The position numbers and the translations under genes are program-made. Below, in pieces: positions 1-6,194 of a DNA stretch of 34,668 nucleotides. Under the pieces are notes generated by a model, which ran no database searches, was not told the DNA's origin, and saw only the letters and a program-made list of their open reading frames with translations. This stretch comes from Lentisphaerae bacterium ADurb.BinA184 (GTDB lineage Bacteria > Verrucomicrobiota > Lentisphaeria > Oligosphaerales > MVZH01), in the NCBI GenBank assembly GCA_002068325.1, contig MVZH01000016.1, positions 1 through 34,668 on the forward strand. The letters are read 5' to 3'. Each line of letters opens with the position of its first letter. Position 1 is the first letter of the stretch.

Positions 1-44
1 CACAGAGAGGGAACTGGCTCTGTGAACTCTGTGTCCTCGGTGGT
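1..44. repeat. Short 9-bp tandem repeat with inverted copy
   Basis: Three degenerate 9-bp units follow one another at 18-44 (CTCTGTGAA, CTCTGTGTC, CTCGGTGGT). The first unit has an inverted match, CACAGAG, at 1-7, so 1-7 and 18-24 can pair as a 7-bp stem with a 10-nt loop. The element is cut by the window start. It looks like the edge of a dispersed intergenic repeat; no gene covers it. Confidence 0.5.
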
Positions 45-224
45 GAACAAATCAAGGTACCACTGGCATGGGATCCGGCGCCTGCTTCCGAGCCGGCTCT
101 GCGGCCCCCTTGGAGAGGCCCCGAGGAACTGTCCGGCTACGGAACTGAGTTGCGCCCCCTCCCTGGCAACCCGCTTGCGCTTCCGGGGCGGAACGGTTAC
201 GTTGCCTGCTTTTGTGCTTCACCG

Positions 225-244
225 GGCGGCCGGGGCCGGCCGCC
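225..244 (+). promoter_or_regulatory. GC hairpin in the leader of the sulfatase-like gene
   Basis: GGCGGCC at 225-231 pairs with GGCCGCC at 238-244, and the inner GG/CC bases can extend the stem. It ends about 10 nt before the ribosome binding site AAAGGA (255-260) of the gene at 267. It could be leader structure affecting translation or the end of an upstream transcript. There is no U-tract, so a terminator role is doubtful. The rest of 45-266 shows no convincing gene. Confidence 0.3.
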
Positions 245-266
245 AATCATGTCGAAAGGATGATGC

Positions 267-1676
267 ATGAGCAAGGCACGCAAGCCCAACCTGATCTTGA
301 TCGGCATAGACAGTCTGCGGGCCGACCACATGAGCCTCTACGGCTACCCGCGGCTGACCACGCCGCACATGGACCGCTACGCGGCCCGCGGTGCGGTCTT
401 CGAGAACACCTTCAGCCCGCACATCCCGACGACGCCGGGCTACGGATCCATGTTCACCGGCATGGACTGTTTCGGCATGGACGTGGTGGCGTTGCGCCAC
501 GAGGGCGGACTGGCCAAGCACCTGACCACGCTGGCCGAGGTCCTGGGCGGCAGCGGCTACAGCACGTCGTGCATCGGTTTCAGCGGCAACCCGGCTTCGC
601 GCGGCTTCCAGAAGTACATTGATTTCGAGGGGTGGGGGTCGTGGGAGGCGGGCCGCAGCCACAAGGCGGAGAACCTCAATGCGGTCACCCTGCCGGAGTT
701 GAAGCGCCTGTCCAAGGGGCGGCAGCCGTTCTTCCTGTTCATGCGGCACATGGATCCGCACTCGCCCTACCTGCCGCCGCGGCCTTTCGAACGCATCTTC
801 TACGGCGGCGATGAGTTCGACCGCAAGAACACCTCCCTCGACCCGGTCATGAAGTTCATGCCCTTCTGCGACTACTTCGCCAGCTGGTTCCCGCCGGGCT
901 GCACCGACAAGGACTACATTGTCGCGCAGTACGACGGCGCCGTCGCCTACATGGACGCCTGCATCGCCAACATCTTCACCGCCATCGAAACCCTGGGGCT
1001 GGAGGAGGACACCCTGGTGGTGATCGATTCCGACCACGGCGAGACGCTCTACGACCACGACTGCTACTTCGACCACCATGGCCTCTACGAGTGCACCCTC
1101 CACATCCCGCTGGTCTTCGTCTTCCCCGGCAAGGTCCCGGCTGGGCAGCGCCACGCCGACCCCTGCCAGATGAAGGACATCATGCCGACCATCCTCGACC
1201 TGCTCGGCGTGCCCACGAAACTGCGTTTCGACGGCCGCAGCCTGACTCCGCTCATGCACGGCGGGCCGCGCCCGCCCGAGCCGGAGTTCTACATCACCGA
1301 GTGTACGTGGATGCGCAAGCACGGCTGGCGTACGCCGCAGTGGAAGCTGATCCACGCCCTCGAACCCGACTTCCACTTCAAGCCCGAGGTCGAGTTGTAC
1401 GATGTGCTGCGCGATCCGCAGGAGTCGAACAACCTGGCCAAGGCCGAGCCCGGCGTCGTGGCCATGCTGGAAGCGCGCATGCAGGCTTGGATCGCCCGGC
1501 GCGAGAAGGAGACCGGCCGTCCCAACCCGGTCTACACCAACCTGAACTGGCATGGCAAGGGCTGCGGCCCATTCAAGACCTCGCGCCAAGCCTACAACTC
1601 GCTGCACATCGGCTCTCCCAACGCCGCCAAGGCCCTGCAGGAACTGCGTACCCAACGCGGCGCCAAGAAACTCTGA
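267..1676 (+). CDS. Sulfatase-superfamily hydrolase with Thr at the catalytic Cys position
   Basis: A 469-residue alkaline phosphatase/sulfatase superfamily protein. The N-terminal metal site is in GIDSLRADH (D15), and the second metal site is in SDHGE (D256, H257). In true sulfatases the nucleophile is a Cys or Ser in C/S-x-P-x-R, converted to formylglycine. Here the aligned stretch reads TTPGYGSMFTG, giving T55 where Cys is expected and Y59 where Arg is expected. Formylglycine cannot form at that site. Thr is the nucleophile in related families (LtaS, EptA, nucleotide pyrophosphatases), so it may be a phospho- or sulfo-ester hydrolase or transferase using Thr. No signal peptide is evident, suggesting a cytoplasmic enzyme. 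The ATG at 267 follows AAAGGA by 6 nt. The next gene starts 4 nt after the stop. Fold assignment is firm; substrate is unknown. Confidence 0.9.
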   Translation: MSKARKPNLILIGIDSLRADHMSLYGYPRLTTPHMDRYAARGAVFENTFSPHIPTTPGYGSMFTGMDCFGMDVVALRHEGGLAKHLTTLAEVLGGSGYSTSCIGFSGNPASRGFQKYIDFEGWGSWEAGRSHKAENLNAVTLPELKRLSKGRQPFFLFMRHMDPHSPYLPPRPFERIFYGGDEFDRKNTSLDPVMKFMPFCDYFASWFPPGCTDKDYIVAQYDGAVAYMDACIANIFTAIETLGLEEDTLVVIDSDHGETLYDHDCYFDHHGLYECTLHIPLVFVFPGKVPAGQRHADPCQMKDIMPTILDLLGVPTKLRFDGRSLTPLMHGGPRPPEPEFYITECTWMRKHGWRTPQWKLIHALEPDFHFKPEVELYDVLRDPQESNNLAKAEPGVVAMLEARMQAWIARREKETGRPNPVYTNLNWHGKGCGPFKTSRQAYNSLHIGSPNAAKALQELRTQRGAKKL

Positions 1677-1680
1677 CCCC

Positions 1681-2394
1681 ATGATGGTCACCGTCATCGG
1701 CCGCGGCCATTCCGGCACGCGCGCCATGTCCCATACGCTGTCCGCCAGCGGCGTGTTCATGGGCAGTCCGCTCAACGTGAGCGGGGATCTGCTCCCGCCC
1801 GAGGCCATGTACGAGGCCTGCCGGGTCATGGCGAAGCATGTCGTGTGGAAAGGCGACCTGGCTTGGGACTTCGCGGGCCTGCACACCCTGCCGATCCCCA
1901 CGGAGTTCACCGACCTCATCCACCGCTACCTGGTCAGCGTGCGCGAAAGCCCGGCCGAGCACAAGGGCTGGAAGATTCCCGAAACCACGCTGGTCTATCC
2001 CTGGGTACTGCGGTTGTTCCCGGATATCCGCTACATCTTCTGGATCCGCGACCCGCGCGACTGCATCATCGGCCACCACGTCACCGACGACCTTGCCGAC
2101 TTCGCAGTCCCCTATCCCAAAACCGACGACCTGCGCCGCCGCCGCGCCATCTCATGGAAGTACCAGTACGACCTCGTCAAGGCGACGCCGCAGCCCGCCC
2201 ACTGGATCGAGGTGCGCTTCGAGGACTTCGTCCTGCGCCAGGACGAGACCCTGGCCCGGCTGGAGGCCTTCCTCGGCATCCCGCTGGCCCGCATCCCGGT
2301 GCGGCCCGAGGCCATCGGCCGCTGGCGCCGCGATGAGGGCACAAACCACTTTGACTTCCTCAATGCCCCCATGCGAGAGTACGCGTATACCTGA
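1681..2394 (+). CDS. Sulfotransferase family protein
   Basis: A 237-residue protein with both PAPS-binding signatures of the sulfotransferase fold. The 5'-phosphosulfate loop is GRGHSGTRA (residues 7-15). The 3'-phosphate element is WIRDPRD (residues 121-127, R123 likely contacting the 3'-phosphate). The C-terminal part contains VRFEDF and FLGIP, as in the family. It would transfer sulfate from PAPS to a carbohydrate or other hydroxyl. The reading frame is open upstream into the sulfatase-like gene, but the ATG at 1681 (a second ATG is at 1684) puts the GxxxSGT loop at the N-terminus as in relatives and lies 4 nt after the upstream stop. No Shine-Dalgarno sequence is visible, so translation probably depends on coupling. 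Acceptor unknown. A repeat block begins about 20 bp downstream. Confidence 0.85.
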   Translation: MMVTVIGRGHSGTRAMSHTLSASGVFMGSPLNVSGDLLPPEAMYEACRVMAKHVVWKGDLAWDFAGLHTLPIPTEFTDLIHRYLVSVRESPAEHKGWKIPETTLVYPWVLRLFPDIRYIFWIRDPRDCIIGHHVTDDLADFAVPYPKTDDLRRRRAISWKYQYDLVKATPQPAHWIEVRFEDFVLRQDETLARLEAFLGIPLARIPVRPEAIGRWRRDEGTNHFDFLNAPMREYAYT

Positions 2395-2445
2395 GAGGCA
2401 GAAACCCGAGAGACCGGTGATCGGTGATTGGTTACCGGGTGTAGC

Positions 2446-2472
2446 CTGGAGCCGGCGGGCTCCGCCGGTGAT
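2446..2472. repeat. GC hairpin module, copy 1
   Basis: CCTGGAG is followed by the stem CCGGCGG (2452-2458), loop GCT, and CCGCCGG (2462-2468), then TGATG. It is the same module as copies at 2512, 3713 and 3951; the loop base pattern differs among copies while the stem is kept, which suggests the fold is conserved. Confidence 0.85.
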
Positions 2473-2511
2473 GCCCTGAACCGGTGATCGGTGATCGGTG
2501 ACCGGGTGGTT

Positions 2512-2540
2512 CCTGGAGCCGGCGGACTCCGCCGGTTGTG
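2512..2540. repeat. GC hairpin module, copy 2
   Basis: CCTGGAG is followed by CCGGCGGA (2519-2526), a single C, and TCCGCCGG (2528-2535), a perfect dyad. It is followed by TTGTG and TCCTGAA, then the long heptamer array at 2548. Confidence 0.85.
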
Positions 2541-2694
2541 TCCTGAACCGGTGATCCGTGACCGGTGATCGGTGACCGGTGATCGGTGACCGGTGATCGG
2601 TGACCGGTGACCGGTGACCGGTGACCGGTGACCGATGGCTGGCCATCCTGAACCCTCAACTGCCTGTTAATCGGCAGGGACGGAGTCCGTCATC

Positions 2695-3696
2695 ATGCTG
2701 CGAGTCTGCGTCATTGGAATGGGGCCGATCGGCAACCGGCATGCCCGCCTGTACAAGGAGGATGCGCTGGCCGAGCTCGTCGGCGTCTGCGACATCCGCA
2801 AAGACCGGGCCGACGCGGCCTCGGCGGCCCTGGGCGTGCCGGCCTTCTACGACGCTCCGGCCATGCTGGCGGCGCTACGGCCCGACCTATGCAGCGTCGC
2901 CACCGGCGGCTACGAATACGGCAGCGACCACTGCCTGCCCACCCTCCAGGCCCTCGACGCCGGCTGCCACGTGCTGTGCGAGAAGCCAATCAGCAATGAC
3001 ATTGCCGAGGCCGAACGAATGGTCGCCAAGGCCAGGGAGAAGAACCGCTGTTTCGGCATTGACCTGAACCACCGCTTCACACCGGCGGCCCTCCTCGCAA
3101 AACGCTGGGTTGACGAGGGGCGGCTCGGGCACCTTCTGTTTGTCAACATGAGCATGTGGATCAAGAACCCCACCGAAAGCTCGCCGTACTTCCAGCTCAA
3201 GGCCCTTCATCCCCACACCGTGGATGTGATGCGCTACTTCTGCGGGGACATCGTCGCGGTGCAGTGCTTTGCCACGAGGGCGCCCGGCCGCCGCATCTGG
3301 TCGACGGCCACCTTCAACATGCGCTTTGCCAACGGCGCGGTGGGAACCCTGACCGGCAGTTACGACATCGAGCGCGGGCATCCTATGGAGCGTTGCGAAG
3401 TGGCCGGCACCGGGGGGCGCTTCGTGCTCGAGGACATGTGGCGCGAAGTCACGCTCTACCCTGCCGGGAACCCGGAGAAGACGGTCTACACCAACCCGGT
3501 TTTCGGCGGCATGCGCGACTTCGAGGACACCTTCCGCAACCGCATCCACCGCTTCCTCGAACAGGTGACGGCAGGAACGCCGCCGAGTGACATTGACGGG
3601 TCAGGGGCCGCCGGACTGGCCGCCCAGCGTGTGCTCGCCGCCGCCATCGAGTCCCTCGACACGGAGACCGTGGTGCGGATTCCGCAGGGGGCGTAG
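2695..3696 (+). CDS. Gfo/Idh/MocA family NAD(P)-dependent oxidoreductase
   Basis: A 333-residue dehydrogenase. The N-terminal Rossmann domain begins IGMGPIGNRH (G8, G10, G13), and the conserved lysine motif EKP lies at residues 96-98. The C-terminal alpha/beta domain contains LHPHTVDVMRYFCGD, corresponding to the family's histidine/aspartate active-site helix. These enzymes oxidise or reduce sugars, inositols and sugar acids, or transiently oxidise them during hydrolysis. The length matches the usual 330-380 residues, and it has no twin-arginine signal, so it is cytoplasmic. The ATG at 2695 is preceded by GGAG at 2682-2685. Repeat-rich spaces lie on both sides, so it may be transcribed on its own or by read-through. 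Substrate cannot be set from sequence; neighbours suggest a sugar-catabolic step. Confidence 0.92.
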   Translation: MLRVCVIGMGPIGNRHARLYKEDALAELVGVCDIRKDRADAASAALGVPAFYDAPAMLAALRPDLCSVATGGYEYGSDHCLPTLQALDAGCHVLCEKPISNDIAEAERMVAKAREKNRCFGIDLNHRFTPAALLAKRWVDEGRLGHLLFVNMSMWIKNPTESSPYFQLKALHPHTVDVMRYFCGDIVAVQCFATRAPGRRIWSTATFNMRFANGAVGTLTGSYDIERGHPMERCEVAGTGGRFVLEDMWREVTLYPAGNPEKTVYTNPVFGGMRDFEDTFRNRIHRFLEQVTAGTPPSDIDGSGAAGLAAQRVLAAAIESLDTETVVRIPQGA

Positions 3697-3713
3697 GTCG
3701 TGGGTCGTAGATC
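3693..3713. repeat. GTRGRTC heptamer repeat (3 units)
   Basis: Three adjacent 7-bp units, GTAGGTC, GTGGGTC and GTAGATC, run directly into hairpin copy 3. The first unit includes the TAG stop codon (3694-3696) of the dehydrogenase gene, so the repeat touches the coding end. Confidence 0.8.
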
Positions 3714-3741
3714 CTGGAGCCGGCGGTCTCCGCCGGTGATG
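3713..3741. repeat. GC hairpin module, copy 3
   Basis: CCTGGAG is followed by stem CCGGCGG (3720-3726), loop TCT and CCGCCGG (3730-3736), then TGATG. It sits between a GTRGRTC repeat and a YCGGTGA-type array, the same order of parts as in the space before the dehydrogenase. Confidence 0.85.
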
Positions 3742-3755
3742 CCGGGAACCCTGAA

Positions 3756-3790
3756 CCGGTGACCCGTGATCGGTGACCCGTGATCGGTGA
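3756..3790. repeat. Second YCGGTGA-type heptamer array (5 units)
   Basis: Five units follow CCCTGAA: CCGGTGA, CCCGTGA, TCGGTGA, CCCGTGA, TCGGTGA. The array is a shorter relative of the one at 2548-2638 and has the same CCTGAA lead-in after the hairpin. Confidence 0.85.
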
Positions 3791-3800
3791 TTCCGGCAAC

Positions 3801-3835
3801 GAAGCGCGGAGCGTGGGGCGCGGAGCGTGGGGCGT
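3801..3835. repeat. GGRGCGY heptamer repeat (5 units)
   Basis: Five 7-bp units: GAAGCGC, GGAGCGT, GGGGCGC, GGAGCGT, GGGGCGT. It is a different sequence family from the YCGGTGA units but has the same 7-bp period and the same two-variant wobble. Confidence 0.8.
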
Positions 3836-3864
3836 GGCGGCCCCGGCGGGGCCGAGGTATGTAG

Positions 3865-3883
3865 CCCCCGGTGCAACCGGGGG
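3865..3883. repeat. CCCCCGGT hairpin
   Basis: CCCCCGGT (3865-3872) and ACCGGGGG (3876-3883) form a perfect 8-bp stem with a GCA loop. It lies in gene-free repeat sequence, is preceded by GTAG and has no U-tract, so it looks like an interspersed element rather than a terminator. Confidence 0.65.
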
Positions 3884-3937
3884 ACACCCGGTCACCCCAT
3901 GCGGAGCGCCCCAAAGCGGGCGCGGGTGGCAAGGATC

Positions 3938-3979
3938 GTAGGTCGTGCGTCCTGGAGCCGGCGGTCTCCGCCGGTGATG
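3938..3979. repeat. GTRGRTC units plus GC hairpin module, copy 4
   Basis: GTAGGTC and GTGCGTC (3938-3951) run into CTGGAG and the stem CCGGCGG (3958-3964), loop TCT, CCGCCGG (3968-3974), then TGATG. This is a second copy of the 3693-3741 arrangement. Unlike the other copies, no heptamer array follows. The rhaM gene starts 50 bp later. Confidence 0.8.
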
Positions 3980-4029
3980 TCGTCGGTGTCTGGCCGGCTG
4001 CCGGGTGTGCTTCAGCAGGAGTTCAAGCC

Positions 4030-4344
4030 ATGATTCGCAAAGCCTTTGTGATGTCCGTCAACCCCGGTCAGGAAGCGGAGTACGAGCGCCGCCACCGCCC
4101 GATCTGGGCCGAGCTTGAGAAGACCCTCCGCGCGCACGGCGGCCGCAACTACTCGATCTTCCTGCACCCCGAGACGCGCCAGCTCTTCGGCTATGTCGAG
4201 ATCGAGGACGAAGCGCGCTGGGCGGCCGTCGCCCAGACCGCCATCTGCAAGAAGTGGTGGGCCTCGATGAAGGAGCTGATGCCGAGCCTTCCCGACAATA
4301 GCCCGAAGTCGCTCGACCTGCGCGAAGTCTTCCACATGGACTGA
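4030..4344 (+). CDS. rhaM: L-rhamnose mutarotase
   Basis: A 104-residue protein, the same length as Escherichia coli RhaM and closely similar throughout: it begins MIRKAFVMSVNPG, has EYERRHRPIW (Y18 and the catalytic H22), KKWWASMKELMP, and ends near DNSPKSLDLREVF. RhaM interconverts alpha and beta anomers of L-rhamnose, speeding entry to the isomerase step. The open frame continues upstream into repeat DNA, but the ATG at 4030 gives the exact family start and has AGGAG at 4017-4021. No rhamnose isomerase, kinase or aldolase is in the window, so rhamnose use is inferred only from this gene; some relatives act on other 6-deoxysugars. It lies 42 bp before the sugar kinase gene and probably shares its transcript. 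Confidence 0.93.
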   Translation: MIRKAFVMSVNPGQEAEYERRHRPIWAELEKTLRAHGGRNYSIFLHPETRQLFGYVEIEDEARWAAVAQTAICKKWWASMKELMPSLPDNSPKSLDLREVFHMD

Positions 4345-4369
4345 GCCGTGGCGCGGCGTTGTAAGGCGC

Positions 4370-4378
4370 GGAGGTGAT
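4370..4378 (+). promoter_or_regulatory. Extended Shine-Dalgarno sequence
   Basis: GGAGGTGAT is a 9-nt match to the consensus anti-Shine-Dalgarno end of 16S rRNA, 8 nt before the ATG at 4387. It fixes the start of the kinase and implies strong initiation at the head of the coupled kinase/NagB-like/GH4 run. Confidence 0.7.
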
Positions 4379-4386
4379 GCAGCGGC

Positions 4387-5364
4387 ATGGCAAGCCAGAC
4401 GATACTGGTCGGTCTTGACGGCGGCGCCAGCAAGACTGCCGCTGTCTGCTGTGACGGCGACGGACGGATCCTCGCCACGTCCCGCGGCCCGCGCTGTGCG
4501 ATCGTCGGCCCGCCGTCGCCGGATGAGGCCGCCGTGCTCGACGGCGTCGCCGGTGCACTGTGCCGCACGGCGGGGATTGAACGGACCGCGGTGACCGCCT
4601 GGGGCGTTGGGCTGAGCGGCATTGACTACGCCGACGAATTCGATGCGCAATGGCTCAGTGTCGCCGCCGCGCTCGGAGTCCCGGCCGAGCGAGTGACGCT
4701 GGTGAATGACGCGATTCCCGCGCTGTGGGGGGCGACGTCCGTGCCGGCGGCCGCCATCCTCCAGCACGGTTCGGGGGTGACCTCGGCCTGGCGGCGCGCC
4801 CTTGGCGACGAGCGGCTCTTCGATCACCTTGACGTGGGCCGCCAGTTCGACATCCGGCACGCGCTGCTGGCCGCCGTCGCGCGCATGCTCGATGGCCGAC
4901 GCGAACCGACTGGGCTCAGGGATCGCACGCTGGCCCACTTGGGGATTGCGGACTCCGCAGACTACGCCGAGGCGATCTACCGCGGGCGCATCCCGTGGGC
5001 GCGACGGATGAGCACGGCGCCCCTAGTCTACGACGCCTGGCTGGCCGACGACGCCGCGGCGGAGGAGCTGGTGACGGCGGCGATTGAGGACTACGCGCAG
5101 ACCGCGGCGGCGCTGGGGCGGCGGACGGGAGATGCGCGCCCCGAGATCGCGCTGGGGGGTGGGGTGATCGCCTGTGCTCCCGAGGCGTTCTGGACGCGGC
5201 TGGCGGCCGCGGTCGCCGCGCGGCTGCCCGATGCCCGCGTGCGACGGCCCGCCCTGGCCGCGGAATTCGGCGCCGCCATCATGGCCGCATTCCGCCACGG
5301 TGACGACGCCTGCAGCCTGTTCGAGCGCCTGTCGGCCGCGCCCGGAAAGGAGGGTGCACGGTGA
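4387..5364 (+). CDS. BadF/BadG/BcrA/BcrD-type ATPase, N-acetylglucosamine kinase-like
   Basis: A 325-residue ASKHA-fold kinase. The phosphate-1 loop is LDGGASKT (residues 10-17), the middle segment has GVGLSGIDYADE, and the sugar/metal motif is LVNDA (105-109, D108). A second glycine-rich phosphate loop is present as LQHGSGV, with His where many relatives have Gly-Thr. Relatives phosphorylate N-acetylglucosamine or other hexosamines with ATP. Its position directly before a NagB-like gene and a GH4 gene of the 6-phosphoglycosidase type supports a role in making sugar phosphates, although other substrates are possible. The stop overlaps the next start (GTGA at 5361-5364), indicating translational coupling. 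Confidence 0.88.
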   Translation: MASQTILVGLDGGASKTAAVCCDGDGRILATSRGPRCAIVGPPSPDEAAVLDGVAGALCRTAGIERTAVTAWGVGLSGIDYADEFDAQWLSVAAALGVPAERVTLVNDAIPALWGATSVPAAAILQHGSGVTSAWRRALGDERLFDHLDVGRQFDIRHALLAAVARMLDGRREPTGLRDRTLAHLGIADSADYAEAIYRGRIPWARRMSTAPLVYDAWLADDAAAEELVTAAIEDYAQTAAALGRRTGDARPEIALGGGVIACAPEAFWTRLAAAVAARLPDARVRRPALAAEFGAAIMAAFRHGDDACSLFERLSAAPGKEGAR

Positions 5365-6194
5365 CGCCCATCGTCCTCGGACACGGGCCGCACCGCATCG
5401 TCGGCCGCGTCTTCCCCGACGTGCGGGCGCTGGGCAAATGCCTGGCCGCGGAAATCCTCGACGGCGTCCGCGCCGCCCGCGCTCAGGGCCGGCGTTTTCT
5501 CCTCGGCTGCCCCGGCGGCCGCAGCCTCCAGAGCACGTACCGGGCGATGGGCGAACAGGCCGGATGCCAGCGGGCCGACCTGTCGCACGTCGTGCTCGTC
5601 ATGATGGACGAATACGTCAACGCCCGGGCGGGAGGCTTTGCCTGGTGCGCCCCGGACGCGCATTTCAGCTGCCGCCGCTTTGCCCGCGAGCAGATCCAGG
5701 CCGTCCTGAATGCCGGCCTCGAACCGGGGGAGCAGCTTCCCGACGGTCAGATCTGGTTCCCCGACCCGGCGCGGCCCGATGCCTACGAGGAGCGGATCGC
5801 CGCCGCCGGCGGCATCGACCTGTTCCTGATCGCCTCGGGAGCGTCCGACGGGCATGTGGCGTTCAACCCGCCGGGCAGTTCTGGGGACACGCGGACGCGG
5901 ATCGTCCGCCTCGCCGACTCGACGCGGTGCGACAACACCGTCACGTTCCCAGAATTTGCGTCCGCGGAAGACGTTCCGCGGCATGGGGTTACGGTTGGCC
6001 TGGGGACGATCCGGCAGTCCTCCCGGCGAGTTGTGCTGGTCATGCACGGCGCCGACAAGTGCGCGGCGGCGGCGCGGCTGGCGGCGTGTGGCGGGTTCGA
6101 TCCGCGCTGGCCGGCCAGCATCATCTTCCTCTGCCGGCAGCCGGCCGTATACGTGGACGAGACGGTGGCGGCGGCGGTCAAGGGGGCGTCATGA
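5361..6194 (+). CDS. NagB/RpiA-fold glucosamine-6-phosphate deaminase-like protein
   Basis: A 277-residue protein resembling glucosamine-6-phosphate deaminase. It has the phosphate loop GCPGGRS (49-55), MMDEYV (81-86, D83 equivalent to NagB D72), SDGHVAFN (162-169, with D163 and H165), and a C-terminal half with VPRHGVTVGLGT, K233 and YVDE. In NagB the residue after AFN is the catalytic Glu (E148 in E. coli); here it is P170. That loss means it may not be a standard deaminase; it could act on another sugar phosphate or be a sugar-phosphate isomerase or lactonase. It starts with GTG at 5361, after GGAGG at 5350-5354, within the kinase stop. Its own stop overlaps the next gene (ATGA at 6191-6194). 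Confidence 0.87.
   Translation: MTPIVLGHGPHRIVGRVFPDVRALGKCLAAEILDGVRAARAQGRRFLLGCPGGRSLQSTYRAMGEQAGCQRADLSHVVLVMMDEYVNARAGGFAWCAPDAHFSCRRFAREQIQAVLNAGLEPGEQLPDGQIWFPDPARPDAYEERIAAAGGIDLFLIASGASDGHVAFNPPGSSGDTRTRIVRLADSTRCDNTVTFPEFASAEDVPRHGVTVGLGTIRQSSRRVVLVMHGADKCAAAARLAACGGFDPRWPASIIFLCRQPAVYVDETVAAAVKGAS

Larger units (their letters stand above)
2395..2694. repeat. Composite intergenic repeat: YCGGTGA heptamers with two GC hairpins
   Basis: This whole gene-free space is repetitive. Heptamers of the form YCGGTGA occur at 2414-2427 (then two decayed units to 2441), at 2481-2501 (one decayed unit to 2508), and in a long array at 2548-2631 (12 units, one a TCCGTGA variant, with a decayed thirteenth to 2638). 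In the long array C- and T-starting units first alternate and then give way to C-only units. The arrays are separated by two hairpin modules. CCTGAA precedes the heptamers after each hairpin. The last part (2639-2694) carries GGAG at 2682-2685, the binding site for the dehydrogenase at 2695. Confidence 0.9.

Noticed and set aside
219-1919. Long - strand frame opposite the sulfatase-like gene
   Set aside because: Mirrors GC-rich codons of the true + strand gene; no family motif and no start signal.
2414-2638. CRISPR array
   Set aside because: The units are 7 bp, contiguous and degenerate; there are no unique spacers and no cas genes.
2152-2659. Apparent - strand proteins with HRSPVTG/HRSPITG repeats
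   Set aside because: The repeats are the 7-bp heptamers read as 21-bp (7-residue) protein repeats; no real gene.
3449-3932. Apparent - strand repeat-rich proteins after the dehydrogenase gene
   Set aside because: Translated hairpins and heptamers, with no start signal or domain.
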